Positions 43,222-53,231 of a stretch of 64,000 nt of DNA are shown here, one piece after another. Under the pieces are notes generated by a model. It did not search any database. It saw nothing but the letters and a program-made list of their open reading frames with translations, and was not told the origin of the DNA. The position numbers and the translations under genes are program-made. Source of the DNA: Paraflavitalea devenefica. Its GTDB lineage: Bacteria; Bacteroidota; Bacteroidia; Chitinophagales; Chitinophagaceae. Each line of letters starts with the position of its first letter. Position 1 is the stretch's first letter. Location: contig NZ_JAARML010000001.1 of the NCBI RefSeq assembly GCF_011759375.1, positions 1,302,001 to 1,366,000 of the forward strand, in the 5' to 3' direction.

Positions 43222-44601
43222 ATGGATGTCGAAATATTATCCCGTATTCAGTTTGCGTTTACCATTGCCTTTCATTACATCTATCCGCCATTAAGTATTG
43301 GTCTGGGTTTATTGCTCGTTGTCTTTGAAGGGATGTACCTGAAAACCGGCGATAAGCGGTATGAACAGATCACCCGTTTCTGGATAAAGATCTTTGCGCT
43401 CATCTTTGGTATCGGGGTAGCCACCGGTATCATCATGGAATTTGAGTTTGGCACCAACTGGGCCACCTATTCCAAATATGTGGGCGATATCTTTGGCAGC
43501 GCCCTCGCCGCAGAAGGCATCTTCGCCTTTGCCCTCGAATCGGGATTCCTGGGCATCCTCATCTTTGGCTGGAACAGGGTAGGGCCCAAAGTGCACTTCT
43601 TTTCGGCCGTCATGGTATTCCTCGGTTCCATGTTCTCAGCGGTATGGATTGTGGTAGCCAATTCCTGGCAGCAAACACCGGCCGGTTTCCGGATCGTGGG
43701 CGAAGGCATGGAAGCCCGGGCAGAGATCACCGATTTCTGGGCCATGGTATTCAATCCTTCCAGTGTAGAACGCTTAACGCATGTGTGGATCGGCGCCTTC
43801 CTCGCGGGGGCTTTCCTGGTATTGAGCGTGAATGCCTGGTACATCCTGAAAAATAAACACCTGCACATTGCCAAACCCTCCTTTAAGATCGCACTCTTCA
43901 CCGCTACCATCTGCTCCCTGCTTCAGTTATTTGTAGGGCACAAAAGCGCCGATGGCGTAGCGAAAAACCAACCGGCAAAACTGGCTGCCCTCGAAGGCCA
44001 TTATGATTCACTGGCTACAGGCGATATGTACCTGCTGGGTTATGTAAACAATAAAACACAACAAACAACAGGCATCCGCATACCCGGTGGCCTTTCCTTC
44101 CTGCTGCATGGAGATTTTAAAACACCCATCAAAGGATTGAATGCCTTTCCCGAAAATGAGCGGCCCCGGCAGGTCAATGCCATCTTCCAGTTTTACCACA
44201 TCATGGTAGGCATTGGCGTCACGCTTATTGCGCTGTCTGTCTTTGCCACCTGGCTCCATTTCAGGAACAAGCTCTTTGATAAACGATGGCTGCTGTGGAT
44301 TTTCGTGTGGGCAGTACTCTTGCCGCAGATTGCCAATCAGGCCGGATGGTTTGCCGCGGAAATGGGCCGCCAGCCCTGGGTGGTATATGGATTGCTTAGA
44401 ACATCCGATGCCTTGTCCAAAACAGTTACGGCCAACCAGGTCCTCTTTTCCCTCATCATGTTCATGGTGGTATACCTCTTGCTCTTCATCTTATTCCTGT
44501 ACCTGCTCAACCGGAAAATACAACATGGGCCTGTGGATTATGGCACCAAAGAAGATATTGAAGAAGGCAGCAAACGCGATAACCCTTTATTAGCACATTA
44601 A
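43222..44601 (+). CDS. cydA: Cytochrome bd quinol oxidase subunit I
   Basis: CydA oxidises quinol and carries the three haems of the high-affinity bd oxidase. The 459-residue membrane protein begins [19 protein letters not shown] (His18 is the haem b595 ligand), continues with the conserved [20 protein letters not shown] and SWQQTPAGF, and has [18 protein letters not shown] near the end. It is shorter than E. coli CydA because the quinol loop between transmembrane segments is brief. ATG 43222 is chosen; an upstream TTG falls inside a repeat. cydB follows 13 bp later. No cydX-like small gene is visible. Confidence 0.95.
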   Translation: MDVEILSRIQFAFTIAFHYIYPPLSIGLGLLLVVFEGMYLKTGDKRYEQITRFWIKIFALIFGIGVATGIIMEFEFGTNWATYSKYVGDIFGSALAAEGIFAFALESGFLGILIFGWNRVGPKVHFFSAVMVFLGSMFSAVWIVVANSWQQTPAGFRIVGEGMEARAEITDFWAMVFNPSSVERLTHVWIGAFLAGAFLVLSVNAWYILKNKHLHIAKPSFKIALFTATICSLLQLFVGHKSADGVAKNQPAKLAALEGHYDSLATGDMYLLGYVNNKTQQTTGIRIPGGLSFLLHGDFKTPIKGLNAFPENERPRQVNAIFQFYHIMVGIGVTLIALSVFATWLHFRNKLFDKRWLLWIFVWAVLLPQIANQAGWFAAEMGRQPWVVYGLLRTSDALSKTVTANQVLFSLIMFMVVYLLLFILFLYLLNRKIQHGPVDYGTKEDIEEGSKRDNPLLAH

Positions 44602-44614
44602 CCTGGCAATCATT

Positions 44615-45649
44615 ATGGAAACATTTCTCGGACTTGATTACAACATATGGTGGTTCCTGGTATTCGGAGCTGTCATCAGCGGATACGCTATTCTGGATGG
44701 GTTCGATCTGGGGGCCGGCGCCCTGCACCTCTTACTCAGGAAAGAACTGAGCCGCCGCATTGCCCTCAATGCTATTGGTCCTGTTTGGGATGGCAATGAA
44801 GTATGGCTGGTCATAGGCGGTGGCGCCTTGTTTGCCGGATTCCCGGTGGCCTATGCTGCTATCTTCTCCGCGTTCTATGTGCCTTTTATGATCTTCCTGG
44901 TTGGCATCATCTTCCGGGCGGTGGCCATAGAGTTTCGCAGTAAGGAGCCTATGCTGTGGTGGCGCAAAACCTGGGATATGGTTTATTGCGGCGCCAGTAC
45001 TATTATCGCCCTTTCGCTCGGGCTTATGTTGGGTAATGTAGCATTGGGCATCCCGCTCAACGAGCAAAAAGAGTTTGCCGGCAACTGGCTCTCTTTCTTC
45101 AATCCGTTTTCCATTATGGTGGCCATCACTACGCTGGCATTGTTCATGATGCATGGTTCCATCTACCTTACCATGAAAACAGAAAAACGATTGTATGCCC
45201 GGCTGCGTATCCTGTCGCGCAACTTCATCATTTTCTTTGTACTTAGCTTTGTCATTACTACCCTGTACACCCTACTCTATGTGCCTCACCTCAGCGATTT
45301 CATCCGCACCAATCCGGCGGCATTCATCATACCGATCCTCATGGTATTGAGCATTGCCAACATTCCGCGGCAGATCAAAAAAGGGAAATACCGCTATGCC
45401 TTCATCAGCTCGTCGGTCACCATTGCCCTGTTGCTCATCATGGTGGCGATGGAAGTGTACCCGTATTTGTTGTTCTCTACTGTTAATCCGGCCAACAGCA
45501 TCACGGTACACAATGCAGCTTCTTCCTATAAGACCATGAAGATCCTGCTCACCATTGCCGTGATCGGTACACCGCTGGTGGCCATTTATACTTCCTTTGT
45601 TTTCTGGACCTTCAAAGGAAAAGTAAAACTGGATGAAATGAGTTATTAA
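44615..45649 (+). CDS. cydB: Cytochrome bd quinol oxidase subunit II
   Basis: CydB is the second membrane subunit of the bd oxidase. The 344-residue protein has the family start ([27 protein letters not shown]), then [37 protein letters not shown] and repeated hydrophobic helices. It is co-transcribed with cydA (13 bp gap). The stop overlaps by 4 bp the stop of the converging TIM-barrel gene. Together they let the cell respire at low oxygen and tolerate inhibitors of haem-copper oxidases. Confidence 0.95.
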   Translation: METFLGLDYNIWWFLVFGAVISGYAILDGFDLGAGALHLLLRKELSRRIALNAIGPVWDGNEVWLVIGGGALFAGFPVAYAAIFSAFYVPFMIFLVGIIFRAVAIEFRSKEPMLWWRKTWDMVYCGASTIIALSLGLMLGNVALGIPLNEQKEFAGNWLSFFNPFSIMVAITTLALFMMHGSIYLTMKTEKRLYARLRILSRNFIIFFVLSFVITTLYTLLYVPHLSDFIRTNPAAFIIPILMVLSIANIPRQIKKGKYRYAFISSSVTIALLLIMVAMEVYPYLLFSTVNPANSITVHNAASSYKTMKILLTIAVIGTPLVAIYTSFVFWTFKGKVKLDEMSY

Positions 45650-46647
45650 CTAAGGGTAGCGCCTACTCTTTCCAGTAAAGCTTTAGTTTTCTTGATGCCT
45701 TCTACAGGGTCGCCCTTGCTACCCTCGAATTCTATACCGATATAACCGGTAAAGCCGGCGTCCTTTACTATTTTCAGCATCCTGTTATAATCGGTTTCCA
45801 CGCAGTTACCCTGCGCATCAAAGTCGTGGGTTTTTGCACTTACACCTTTGGCATAGGGCATCAATTCCTGTGTACCCTTATAGCGGTCATATTCTTCCAC
45901 ACACTTGCCGCCGTACATGCCTTCCTCGTGCTTGATGCAGAAATTGCCAAAATCGGGCAGGGTGCCTACATTGGGTTTGTTCACGCCTTTCATCACAGCC
46001 GCCAGCCAGCCTCCGTCGGACGTATAACCCCCATGGTTTTCCACGATCACATTAATACCTGCTTTGGCGCCATACTCACCCAACCGGCCCAGGCCATCAA
46101 TAGCGGCTTTCTGCACATCTTCCCGGCTGCCTTCTCCATGGGCATTCACGCGGATAGTAGCACAACCCAAATACTTGGCAGCGTCTACCCATTTATAATG
46201 GGCTTCCACAGCTTTCAGCCTTTCCTTATCATTGGGTGCGCCCAACGATCCTTCGCCATCACACATAATGAGGTGATTCTTTACACCATTATCATTGCAC
46301 CGCTTTAAAAGCTCGGCAAGGTACTTCTCATCTTTAGCCTTGTCCATAAAAAACTGGTTCACATATTCCACCACACTGATGCCATAATCTCTTTTGGCCA
46401 CCAACGGAAAATCAAGGTTGTCGAGTTGTTTGGCAAACAGGGGTTTGTTCAAAGACCATTGCGCCAGGGATATTTCAAAAAAGAGGTTGGCTGCAGCAGC
46501 AGGAGTAGCCGTGGCGGAGGAATCTGTTTTACCTGTTTCGGCAGGATTACCAGCATCATTGCAGGAGGCCAGGCCTGCTGTTATAGTTCCAAAACCCGCA
46601 GCCAGGCCACCCAGTTGCTGCAAAAAGCGACGACGATTGGTTGACAT
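45646..46647 (-). CDS. Tat-exported xylose-isomerase-like TIM-barrel protein
   Basis: The N-terminus has a twin-arginine motif ([11 protein letters not shown]) followed by a hydrophobic stretch and a lipobox-like LASC, so the folded protein is exported by Tat and probably lipid-anchored. The body is an AP-endonuclease-2/xylose-isomerase-type TIM barrel ([45 protein letters not shown]) of the sugar-phosphate isomerase/epimerase group. Its substrate is probably a sugar or sugar acid but cannot be named. A low-complexity Ala/Thr linker ([11 protein letters not shown]) separates anchor and barrel. Confidence 0.88.
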   Translation of the reverse strand: MSTNRRRFLQQLGGLAAGFGTITAGLASCNDAGNPAETGKTDSSATATPAAAANLFFEISLAQWSLNKPLFAKQLDNLDFPLVAKRDYGISVVEYVNQFFMDKAKDEKYLAELLKRCNDNGVKNHLIMCDGEGSLGAPNDKERLKAVEAHYKWVDAAKYLGCATIRVNAHGEGSREDVQKAAIDGLGRLGEYGAKAGINVIVENHGGYTSDGGWLAAVMKGVNKPNVGTLPDFGNFCIKHEEGMYGGKCVEEYDRYKGTQELMPYAKGVSAKTHDFDAQGNCVETDYNRMLKIVKDAGFTGYIGIEFEGSKGDPVEGIKKTKALLERVGATLS

Positions 46648-46711
46648 AAAACATTTTTTATAGGAAGCAATTAATTGATGATCTCAATCACTGAATATAC
46701 AATAATATCAC

Positions 46712-47809
46712 TCAAAACCATCCCCGCTTGCGGAAAACCCACAACATCCAGATGGGGACCAGCAACATCAGGCCTACCGCACTAAAGAAGCCCCATTTAT
46801 TGTGAATGGAAGGAATATGGTCGAAGTTCATACCGAAAATACCGCCTATTACCGTGGCCGGCGCCAGCAGGCAGGTTACAATGGCCATTACCTTCATCAC
46901 CTCATTCAGCTTCAGGTTCACATTATTAATATAAAGGTCCTGCATGCTCGTCATCATATCGCGGTAGTTCTCACTGAGGTCATAGGCCTGTATGATATGG
47001 TCGTACACATCCTTGAAATACTTGGTGGTACGGTCGTCGAGCAAATCGCTTTCACTGCGTATAATGCCATTCACCAGGTCGCGCACAGGCGCAATATTCC
47101 GTTTCAGCACGATCAGCTCTTTACGGATCTGGTTGATACGCGCCAGCGATTTGGTATTACTGCGCCGGATCACTTCTTCCTCCACCAGCTCTACCTGCTC
47201 GCCCAACTTTTCCATCACCTGGAAATAGTTATCTACAATAATATCCAGCATGGCATACAACAGGTAATCGGCGGTTCGTTGCCGTATCTTGCTATTGCCC
47301 ATTTTAAGCTTGCTGCGGATGGGGTCAAACACATCCCGGGTGGCATCTTCCTGGAAGGAGATCACAAAATCCTTACCCAGTACAATACTGATCTGCTCTG
47401 TTTCAACAGTACGCGTGGCATCATTGAAATACAGCATATTCAGCAGGCAGAACAAGACGCCTTCCACCTCATCCATCTTGGGCCGCTGGTGCATACTGAG
47501 AATATCTTCAATAAGCAGGGGGTGGATCTCAAAATGATTACAGATTGCTTCCACGTCCGCCTTCCTGATGCCATCAATATTGATCCAGCTAATCCGGTTA
47601 TTCGTTTTGCAGCCAAAACTGTGTGTTACCGTATCATACTTGTTTTCTACTACCGCATCTGCATTGTAGTCATAAATCGTAACTACGATATTATCGGCTT
47701 CCTGCCGTTCCGGAGGGGCTGTAGGATTAATATGGAACAACTCCTTCGTACGGTGGGTACCGAACAATAAAGGCAAACCAAGATAGCGGAGATATTTCTG
47801 CGGACTCAT
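46712..47809 (-). CDS. corA: CorA-type magnesium/cobalt transporter
   Basis: CorA forms a pentameric magnesium channel in the inner membrane. The 365-residue protein has a long soluble helical N-terminal domain (WINIDGIRKADVEAICNHF, HPLLIEDILSMHQRPK), two C-terminal membrane helices and the selectivity motif GMNF in IFGMNFDHIP between them, ending in a basic tail (FRKRGWF). It stands alone with no obvious regulatory element such as an M-box upstream. Confidence 0.95.
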   Translation of the reverse strand: MSPQKYLRYLGLPLLFGTHRTKELFHINPTAPPERQEADNIVVTIYDYNADAVVENKYDTVTHSFGCKTNNRISWINIDGIRKADVEAICNHFEIHPLLIEDILSMHQRPKMDEVEGVLFCLLNMLYFNDATRTVETEQISIVLGKDFVISFQEDATRDVFDPIRSKLKMGNSKIRQRTADYLLYAMLDIIVDNYFQVMEKLGEQVELVEEEVIRRSNTKSLARINQIRKELIVLKRNIAPVRDLVNGIIRSESDLLDDRTTKYFKDVYDHIIQAYDLSENYRDMMTSMQDLYINNVNLKLNEVMKVMAIVTCLLAPATVIGGIFGMNFDHIPSIHNKWGFFSAVGLMLLVPIWMLWVFRKRGWF

Positions 47810-47851
47810 AAATAATTTATCACCGAAAAATTAAGCATAATAATCATACCT

Positions 47852-47890
47852 AAAAAATAATGCCCCCGCAGCGCAACTACAGGGGCATTA
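47852..47890 (-). terminator. Minus-strand terminator after the exported unknown gene
   Basis: TAATGCCCC (47858-47866) and GGGGCATTA (47882-47890) form a 9-bp stem. Read leftward it is followed by TTTTTTA. Confidence 0.8.
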
Positions 47891-47912
47891 TATGAAAGAA
47901 ACTATAAATCGT

Positions 47913-48476
47913 TTACTCTATGTTAGACAGTTCAAGGTCCACGCCATGACCATTACCTTCTACCTTCAGCAGTGCCGGGAAAGCAGGGTTATTCAGTATC
48001 CACAGGCGGGTATTGCCTCCATTGCCTTCCACCAGGATGGCGTCAATTGTTTTACCGCCTGCTTTAAAGCCAGTTTGCTCACCGGCTTTCACCGTAAATG
48101 TCAGGTCATTGTACACAAACTTTTTATCCTGCTGTAAGCTTGCCCATTGTGATTTGGATATAATCAATACACTGGCATCCCCTGCCAACTCTTCATCTAT
48201 ACCCGGTGTTGGCTGATTCCAGTATCCGTGAACAGCGCTTTCCAGTGATTTCTTTTTCATCACCCAGCCGCCGGTTCCCATCCCTTCAATACTCCAGGCG
48301 ATCTTTACATAATCAGGGCTCAGTGAATCTACCAATGCACTGAAAGGAATGGTTTGCCCGCTGGTAAATAAGGTATAAGAGAATTTGGAACCTTTCTTAA
48401 TAACGGGGTTGACTTTTTCCTGTGCAACAGCCCCCACAGCACTCATTAAACACAGTACAAATAGTAGCTTTTTCAT
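47913..48476 (-). CDS. Exported protein of unknown function
   Basis: A 187-residue precursor with a clear signal peptide (MKKLLFVLCLMSAVGAVAQ), so periplasmic or secreted. The mature part is beta-rich (KFSYTLFTSGQTIPFSALVDSL, SPDYVKIAWSIEGMG, FVYNDLTFTVKAGEQTGF, TRLWILNNPAFPALLKVEG). I do not recognise a family. ATG 48476 is chosen because the signal peptide begins there; the longer frame adds 18 non-signal residues. A terminator follows at 47852-47890. Confidence 0.75.
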   Translation of the reverse strand: MKKLLFVLCLMSAVGAVAQEKVNPVIKKGSKFSYTLFTSGQTIPFSALVDSLSPDYVKIAWSIEGMGTGGWVMKKKSLESAVHGYWNQPTPGIDEELAGDASVLIISKSQWASLQQDKKFVYNDLTFTVKAGEQTGFKAGGKTIDAILVEGNGGNTRLWILNNPAFPALLKVEGNGHGVDLELSNIE

Positions 48477-48603
48477 GATAGATGTTTGGTTGGTATAAGC
48501 GAATGTAACGCAATCAAAACAACTCCCCAACGTACATCGTACCGCTTAGCCCTTTTTTGACATCAGATAACAAAATCATAAGATGGACCAACGGGTTTAG
48601 CCA

Positions 48604-49698
48604 TTACAACCGCTCATACAGCTTCCTCAGCTTTTCCCGCGTCATGATCTTTTCCCAGTCCTTACCCAGCGCATTTTCCCACAGGGGTTTCATGCCCAGG
48701 GAAACATTGATCATCGTATCAAACTGTTCATCCGTCAGCCCTTTGCAGATGCCAGAGGGAATGTCAATCTTATTCTTCTCTACCATGCGCTTGAACTCTT
48801 CTACGCCCGCAGGATAGTATTCTTCCAGGTGGTTCATCACAATGCAGTTGCCAATACCATGTTTCGTACCCAGCAGGTAGCTTAATCCATAACTGACTGC
48901 GTGGGCCACGCCTACCTGTGAGTAGGCGATGCTCATGCCGCCCGCATAGGAGGCCATCATCAGCTTATCATCACACTCCGCATCCCAGCCATCTTTTTCC
49001 AGGAATACATATTGACAAAGTTCCAGCGCCTTTTCGCCATACGACTTACTGAACTCATTCAGGTAAGTGCCTTCCAGGCTTTCAATACAATGGATATAAC
49101 AATCCATGCCGGTATAGAAACGTTGGTTTACCGGGGCATTGGCTGTTAATGCAGGGTCCAGTACGATCTGGTCAAAAGGAGTGAAGTCTGAGTTCATACC
49201 TAGTTTCCGCGTAGGGCCTGTTAATACCGTGGTGCGGGATACTTCTGCGCCGGTGCCGCTCAGCGTGGGAATACCGGCTTTGTATACACCAGGGAACTTC
49301 ACCAGGTCCCAGCCCTGGTAATCGGCCGAAGAGCCGGGATTATTCATCATCAAAGACACTGCTTTGCCCAGGTCCATCGCCGATCCGCCACCAATAGCGA
49401 TAATACCGCTCACCGTACCAAATTCGTGCTGAAGGTCTGTAGCCAGTTTATCTACATAAGTAGTTTTAGGTTCATACGTTACATCTACAAAAATCACCTT
49501 GTCCTTTCCCCGTACCGGGATCCTGTTTACCAGGGGTTTACCATCTCCGGTAGGAGCCCCTTGGGCAAAAAAATGATCTACCAAAAAGACCATCGGGGCT
49601 TCTCCCTGGCGGCGGGGCGCTAAAATTTCATCAAGCTGATCAAAACTACCGCGGCCATACACCACGTAGTCTACCATTTTAAAATTTCTGAATTTCAT
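48604..49698 (-). CDS. Iron-containing alcohol dehydrogenase, KdnB-like (Kdo 8-oxidase)
   Basis: A 364-residue group III (iron-type) dehydrogenase. It has the NAD-site motif GGGSAMDLGKA and metal ligands in GMDCYIHCIESLEG (Asp, His), VAHAVSYGL (His) and TKHGIGN (His). The start KFRNFKMVDYVVYGRGSFDQLDEIL resembles KdnB, which oxidises C8 of Kdo on the way to 8-amino-Kdo in Shewanella. The nearby kdsB supports a role in Kdo sugar chemistry, though the KdnA aminotransferase is not in the window. A plain alcohol dehydrogenase remains possible. ATG 49698 is chosen over an upstream in-frame ATG. Confidence 0.75.
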   Translation of the reverse strand: MKFRNFKMVDYVVYGRGSFDQLDEILAPRRQGEAPMVFLVDHFFAQGAPTGDGKPLVNRIPVRGKDKVIFVDVTYEPKTTYVDKLATDLQHEFGTVSGIIAIGGGSAMDLGKAVSLMMNNPGSSADYQGWDLVKFPGVYKAGIPTLSGTGAEVSRTTVLTGPTRKLGMNSDFTPFDQIVLDPALTANAPVNQRFYTGMDCYIHCIESLEGTYLNEFSKSYGEKALELCQYVFLEKDGWDAECDDKLMMASYAGGMSIAYSQVGVAHAVSYGLSYLLGTKHGIGNCIVMNHLEEYYPAGVEEFKRMVEKNKIDIPSGICKGLTDEQFDTMINVSLGMKPLWENALGKDWEKIMTREKLRKLYERL

Positions 49699-50277
49699 AT
49701 ATACTTTTTCGGGCTGTTCGGTGATACAAATGATCAATCAACCGTATTGGATTGATAGCGTGAAGGTAAGCGTAGAAAAGAAAGTAACAAAAACCGCGCT
49801 GCCTGCAGCAATAAGAATGTATAAAGAGAAGAAGAAAGAATAGCCGTGAGAAAGTAAAACGCAGCAAACTGCTGCGTTTACGGAGAGCCTAAACCAAAAT
49901 GCTGAGTTTCGAGTGAAAGAGTAACCGCATTCCCTTCCGGTTGCTATAACCAGAAGAATATCTTGAGTTTGGATTTACTTATTTTATTGGATTGAGACGA
50001 GCAGATAAGGTTTTATCTGTCATAATAGGACTCAGGTAGCTTAAACCATTTAGCATGGCTTTTCAGCAGGAAGACCGGATGCAATAAAATTAATTATTTT
50101 TATTGCATGTAATCAAAAAGGAGCGTGAATTTTTCGAGAAAAATGCAAAATAACCTCAAAAATAGCCGCAAACTGCGGCTTTAAGGCTTAAATATTACGC
50201 TATACTATCCTTTTCGCCGCAAAAAGCCGCAATAGAAATATATGGATGTAAAAATCTATATTTTTTTATACTAATAA
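49699..50277. other. 579-bp non-coding region with hairpins
   Basis: No credible protein gene is present. Hairpins at 49857-49879 (AAACGCAGC/GCTGCGTTT) and 50164-50180 (AGCCGCA/TGCGGCT, then ATTTTT on the minus strand) look like minus-strand terminators, the latter ending the ROK gene transcript. Between them is an 11-bp inverted repeat (ATGCAATAAAA at 50079-50089, TTTTATTGCAT at 50098-50108) and a smaller AGATAA/TTATCT hairpin near 50010. A short RNA between the two terminators is possible but unproven. Confidence 0.55.
50164..50180 (-). terminator. Minus-strand terminator after the ROK gene
   Basis: A 7-bp stem AGCCGCA/TGCGGCT with a 3-base loop is followed leftward by ATTTTTG. Confidence 0.65.
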
Positions 50278-51192
50278 TTAACCGGCCACCAGTGCCGCGG
50301 CTCCAAAAACACCGGCACTATCACCCAATGCAGGCCGCAATACCGGCACATCAACACCATTATTAAATATGTGTTTTTTCAATGATTCAACGCCCGTCGA
50401 ATAGATCACATCAATATTGCCTACGCCGCCGCCAACCACGATAACATCCGGGTCGAGCAGGTTGGTCACTACCGAAACAGCTTTGCCAAAGAAATGCGAG
50501 AGCCTTTCCATTGTTTGCGCAGCAGCAGGATCCGTGCCTGCTTTATAGGCTGTAACAATCTCTTTCAGGGTAAGGGATTGACCGGTAAGATGAGTATACC
50601 AGGCCTGCAGGCCGGGGCCGGATAATACCTTTTCCACGCAGCCTGTCTTGCCGCAATAACAGGGGCCACCACTTTCATCCAGGAAATTATGCCCCCACTC
50701 TCCGGCAATGCCATGCCGGCCATTCCATACCTGCCCATCAATCACAATACCACCGCCAACACCGGTGCCCATGATAATGCCAAATACTACGCGTGCTTCC
50801 GGAGCCTGTTGTTTTACCACGCCCCAGTGGGTTTCGGCCAGTGCAAAGCAATTGGCGTCATTGGCCAGTGTAACCGGCGCCTGCAGAGCTTCTTCCAGGT
50901 CTTTCTTCAGGGGCATCCCATTCAATGCTGTGCTGTTGCAGTTCTTCATCGTTTGCAGACGCGGGTCCAGCTCGCCCGGCGTTCCAAATCCTATACGGGT
51001 TGCCGTAAGTGCAGATTCCTGCTGCATCATATCAATCAGCCGTTTGATCTGCCCGATAATATGCGGGTAACCTTTCCCGGCTTCTGTATCAATGCGTTTC
51101 CGCAACAGGGGGCGTGCATCATGAGGCGATGGCAAAATAACGCCTTCTATCTTAGTGCCTCCCAGGTCAATACCCCATAAAGGACTACTCAT
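50278..51192 (-). CDS. ROK-family sugar kinase
   Basis: A 304-residue ROK kinase with ATP-binding GIDLGGTKIEG near the start, the catalytic-Asp motif LANDANCFALAE, GTGVGGGIVI, and the zinc motif CYCGKTGCVE after GEWGHNF. Members phosphorylate glucose, fructose, mannose or amino sugars; the exact sugar cannot be read from the motifs. There is no helix-turn-helix, so it is an enzyme rather than a NagC-like repressor. ATG 51192 is preferred to TTG two codons upstream. It lies 75 bp downstream of kdsB on the same strand. Confidence 0.92.
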   Translation of the reverse strand: MSSPLWGIDLGGTKIEGVILPSPHDARPLLRKRIDTEAGKGYPHIIGQIKRLIDMMQQESALTATRIGFGTPGELDPRLQTMKNCNSTALNGMPLKKDLEEALQAPVTLANDANCFALAETHWGVVKQQAPEARVVFGIIMGTGVGGGIVIDGQVWNGRHGIAGEWGHNFLDESGGPCYCGKTGCVEKVLSGPGLQAWYTHLTGQSLTLKEIVTAYKAGTDPAAAQTMERLSHFFGKAVSVVTNLLDPDVIVVGGGVGNIDVIYSTGVESLKKHIFNNGVDVPVLRPALGDSAGVFGAAALVAG

Positions 51193-51230
51193 AGGCAAAG
51201 CAAATTTTTAGTGTTCTTATGTCAGCGTTT

Positions 51231-51263
51231 ACCCCACTCAGCGGGGCTGAGCCTGTCGAAACC
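51231..51263. repeat. Diverged copy of the CTGAG(C/T)TGTCGAA repeat
   Basis: The segment between kdsB and the ROK gene contains CCCC-ACTCAGC-GGGG followed by CTGAGCCTGTCGAA (51247-51260), related to the repeat at 43167-43188. Confidence 0.5.
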
Positions 51264-51267
51264 GTAA

Positions 51268-51987
51268 TCAGAGCAGCTTTTCAGCGCGTTGCAGGTCGTC
51301 CGGCGTATCAATTTCCACGCCCATATAATCCACCACGATCATGCGCAACGGAATACCATATTCCAGGTAACGCAGGCATTCCACCTTTTCGGCTGCTTCG
51401 AGCGGTGTTATGGGCCAGTTGGTAAAATTCAGCAGGGCCTGTTTACGGAAAGCGTACACGCCGATATGTTCATAATAAGTAATGGGTACTTCTTTATTGC
51501 GGGGATAGGGAATTACGCTGCGGCTGAACATCAGGGAGTTCATATGCCTGTCTACCGCCACCTTTACATAATTGGGATCATCAATCTGCTCCTGTTCATG
51601 CAGCACCTGCATCATAGAAGCTACCTGTACGGAAGGGTCTTTAAAACATTGTAACAACTGTTGCAGGGGTTCCTGCCTGATAAAAGGGGTATCTCCCTGC
51701 ACATTTAGTACAATATCTACCTCCATATTGGCTACTGCCTCTGCTATCCGGTCGCTGCCGCTTTCATGTTCCTTCACACTCATGGTGGCTTTTCCTCCGT
51801 GCGACACAATCTCCTGGTAAATCACCTCACTGTCTGTAACTACCCATACTTCATCAAATAAACCGGTCGCTACTGTATTATCATAGGTATGCCGGATAAC
51901 CGTTTTACCCTTCAGCAACTGCATCAGCTTGGCCGGGAACCTCGTGGCCGCATACCGTGCAGGTATCATTGCTATCACTTTTGCCAT
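51268..51987 (-). CDS. kdsB: 3-deoxy-manno-octulosonate cytidylyltransferase
   Basis: KdsB activates Kdo to CMP-Kdo for lipopolysaccharide inner core. The 239-residue protein starts with the nucleotide-binding IAMIPARYAATRFPAKLM, has VVTDSEVI, EHESGSDRIAEA and NVQGDTPFI (metal and Kdo binding), and ends with the conserved EIDTPDDLQRAE. It is cytoplasmic. With the KdnB-like oxidase and the ROK kinase on the same strand it suggests a Kdo-modifying neighbourhood. Confidence 0.96.
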   Translation of the reverse strand: MAKVIAMIPARYAATRFPAKLMQLLKGKTVIRHTYDNTVATGLFDEVWVVTDSEVIYQEIVSHGGKATMSVKEHESGSDRIAEAVANMEVDIVLNVQGDTPFIRQEPLQQLLQCFKDPSVQVASMMQVLHEQEQIDDPNYVKVAVDRHMNSLMFSRSVIPYPRNKEVPITYYEHIGVYAFRKQALLNFTNWPITPLEAAEKVECLRYLEYGIPLRMIVVDYMGVEIDTPDDLQRAEKLL

Positions 51988-52100
51988 AATAATCTTTTCA
52001 AAGCATAAAGATAATAGTTGCAGCTAAATAACAACTTTAGTTCCCTGGCTGCCAGTGAAGGAGGTAAAAAAAATACGTACTCAAACTGCCGATTGCCGAT

Positions 52101-53183
52101 TCACGGTTGGCAATAATAGTCGCGCAACATCCTGCCGAAATTCAGCACGGCCGATTTGCCGCTTACCGTACCACTATTGCACAATACAATAATGCCGATA
52201 TTCTTTTCTTTAATGATCATGGTATAACTGCTGAAGGAGGCACTTTTACCGAGGGAATGCAGCATGTGCAGGTTCTTCCATACTTCATTTTCCCAGCCCA
52301 TGCTTTGTCCGGGAAAGGAGGATAACAATTGAGTGGCGCCGCCAGTACTTACATTGGATTTCTTATGCTGCAATGCTTTCAGCATATCCTGCATAAAAAT
52401 CACATAATCCTTCAGGGAAATATTAATATCAATGGCGGGTACAATAGCTGCCATCGTTGGGCTTACCCGCTCTGGTTGTAGCATACCATTGACATCCAGG
52501 TGACCGGATGGTTGCAGGCTGTCTGTCAGCCGGGGAAGTCCGAATTTAATAGCAATATTCAGGGGCTTGCCGATATATTGGGTTACCAGGTCTTCCCAGG
52601 CCCTGGCGGTTACTTTTTCCATCATGGCGGCGGCGGTCACCGTGCCGCCTACAGAATAAACAGTCTGGCTGCTGTCTACAATTAGTAAGGGAGGCTGTTT
52701 CATCACCTGTATGGCAAAAGCCTTGCGCTGCTCTGTTCTGCTGCCGGTAAACAGGGGCAAACTTTTAAGGTCATGCTGTTCTGTATAGGGCCTGATGCCG
52801 GCCCTTTGGGAGAGTAGCTGACGGAAAGTTACTGTATGGTACAGCTTCATCGTTTTGCCATTTACTTCTGGCAGGACTTTTACGATGGGAGCGCTCCACA
52901 CTATTTTGCCCTGTTCTGCAAGCCTGGCAGCCAGGTAAGTAGTAAATGCCGTGGAGTTGGTGCCTATATAAAAGCGGTCGGTAATGCGGATGCTGTCTTT
53001 CTTCCGGAATTCACGCACACCCGTGGCGCCGATATCTATTACCTTATCGGCGTCAAATACGGCATATACCAATCCCGGCACACCGCGGTACTTGCGGATG
53101 CTATCGGCCATCAGGGAAAAAGTCTGCGATAAAACCGGGAGACAACAAACCACCAATAAAACAAGACAACACAGTTTTTTCAT
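52101..53183 (-). CDS. Serine-hydrolase (class C beta-lactamase-like) pseudoenzyme
   Basis: An exported 360-residue protein (signal CLVLLVVCCLPVLSQ) with the overall class C beta-lactamase/PBP-like fold: FYIGTNSTAFTTYLAARLAEQGKI, FRQLLSQRAGI, and a C-terminal GIIVLCNSGT. The catalytic SxxK tetrad, however, reads TNST (residues 75-78), so both the nucleophilic Ser and the Lys are replaced by Thr. The YxN motif reads YSVGG. It is therefore probably a non-catalytic binding protein. The frame is intact with no stop, so the change is not simple decay. Confidence 0.8.
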   Translation of the reverse strand: MKKLCCLVLLVVCCLPVLSQTFSLMADSIRKYRGVPGLVYAVFDADKVIDIGATGVREFRKKDSIRITDRFYIGTNSTAFTTYLAARLAEQGKIVWSAPIVKVLPEVNGKTMKLYHTVTFRQLLSQRAGIRPYTEQHDLKSLPLFTGSRTEQRKAFAIQVMKQPPLLIVDSSQTVYSVGGTVTAAAMMEKVTARAWEDLVTQYIGKPLNIAIKFGLPRLTDSLQPSGHLDVNGMLQPERVSPTMAAIVPAIDINISLKDYVIFMQDMLKALQHKKSNVSTGGATQLLSSFPGQSMGWENEVWKNLHMLHSLGKSASFSSYTMIIKEKNIGIIVLCNSGTVSGKSAVLNFGRMLRDYYCQP

Positions 53184-53231
53184 GTTAACGGGTTCAATGG
53201 GAACAGGGGTCTGGCAATGGATAACAGGATA

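Noticed and set aside
46802..47770. A 322-codon open frame opposite corA, and similar long antisense frames (for example 18094-18933 and 30031-30867)
   Set aside because: They mirror the codon structure of strong genes on the other strand and show no recognisable domains.
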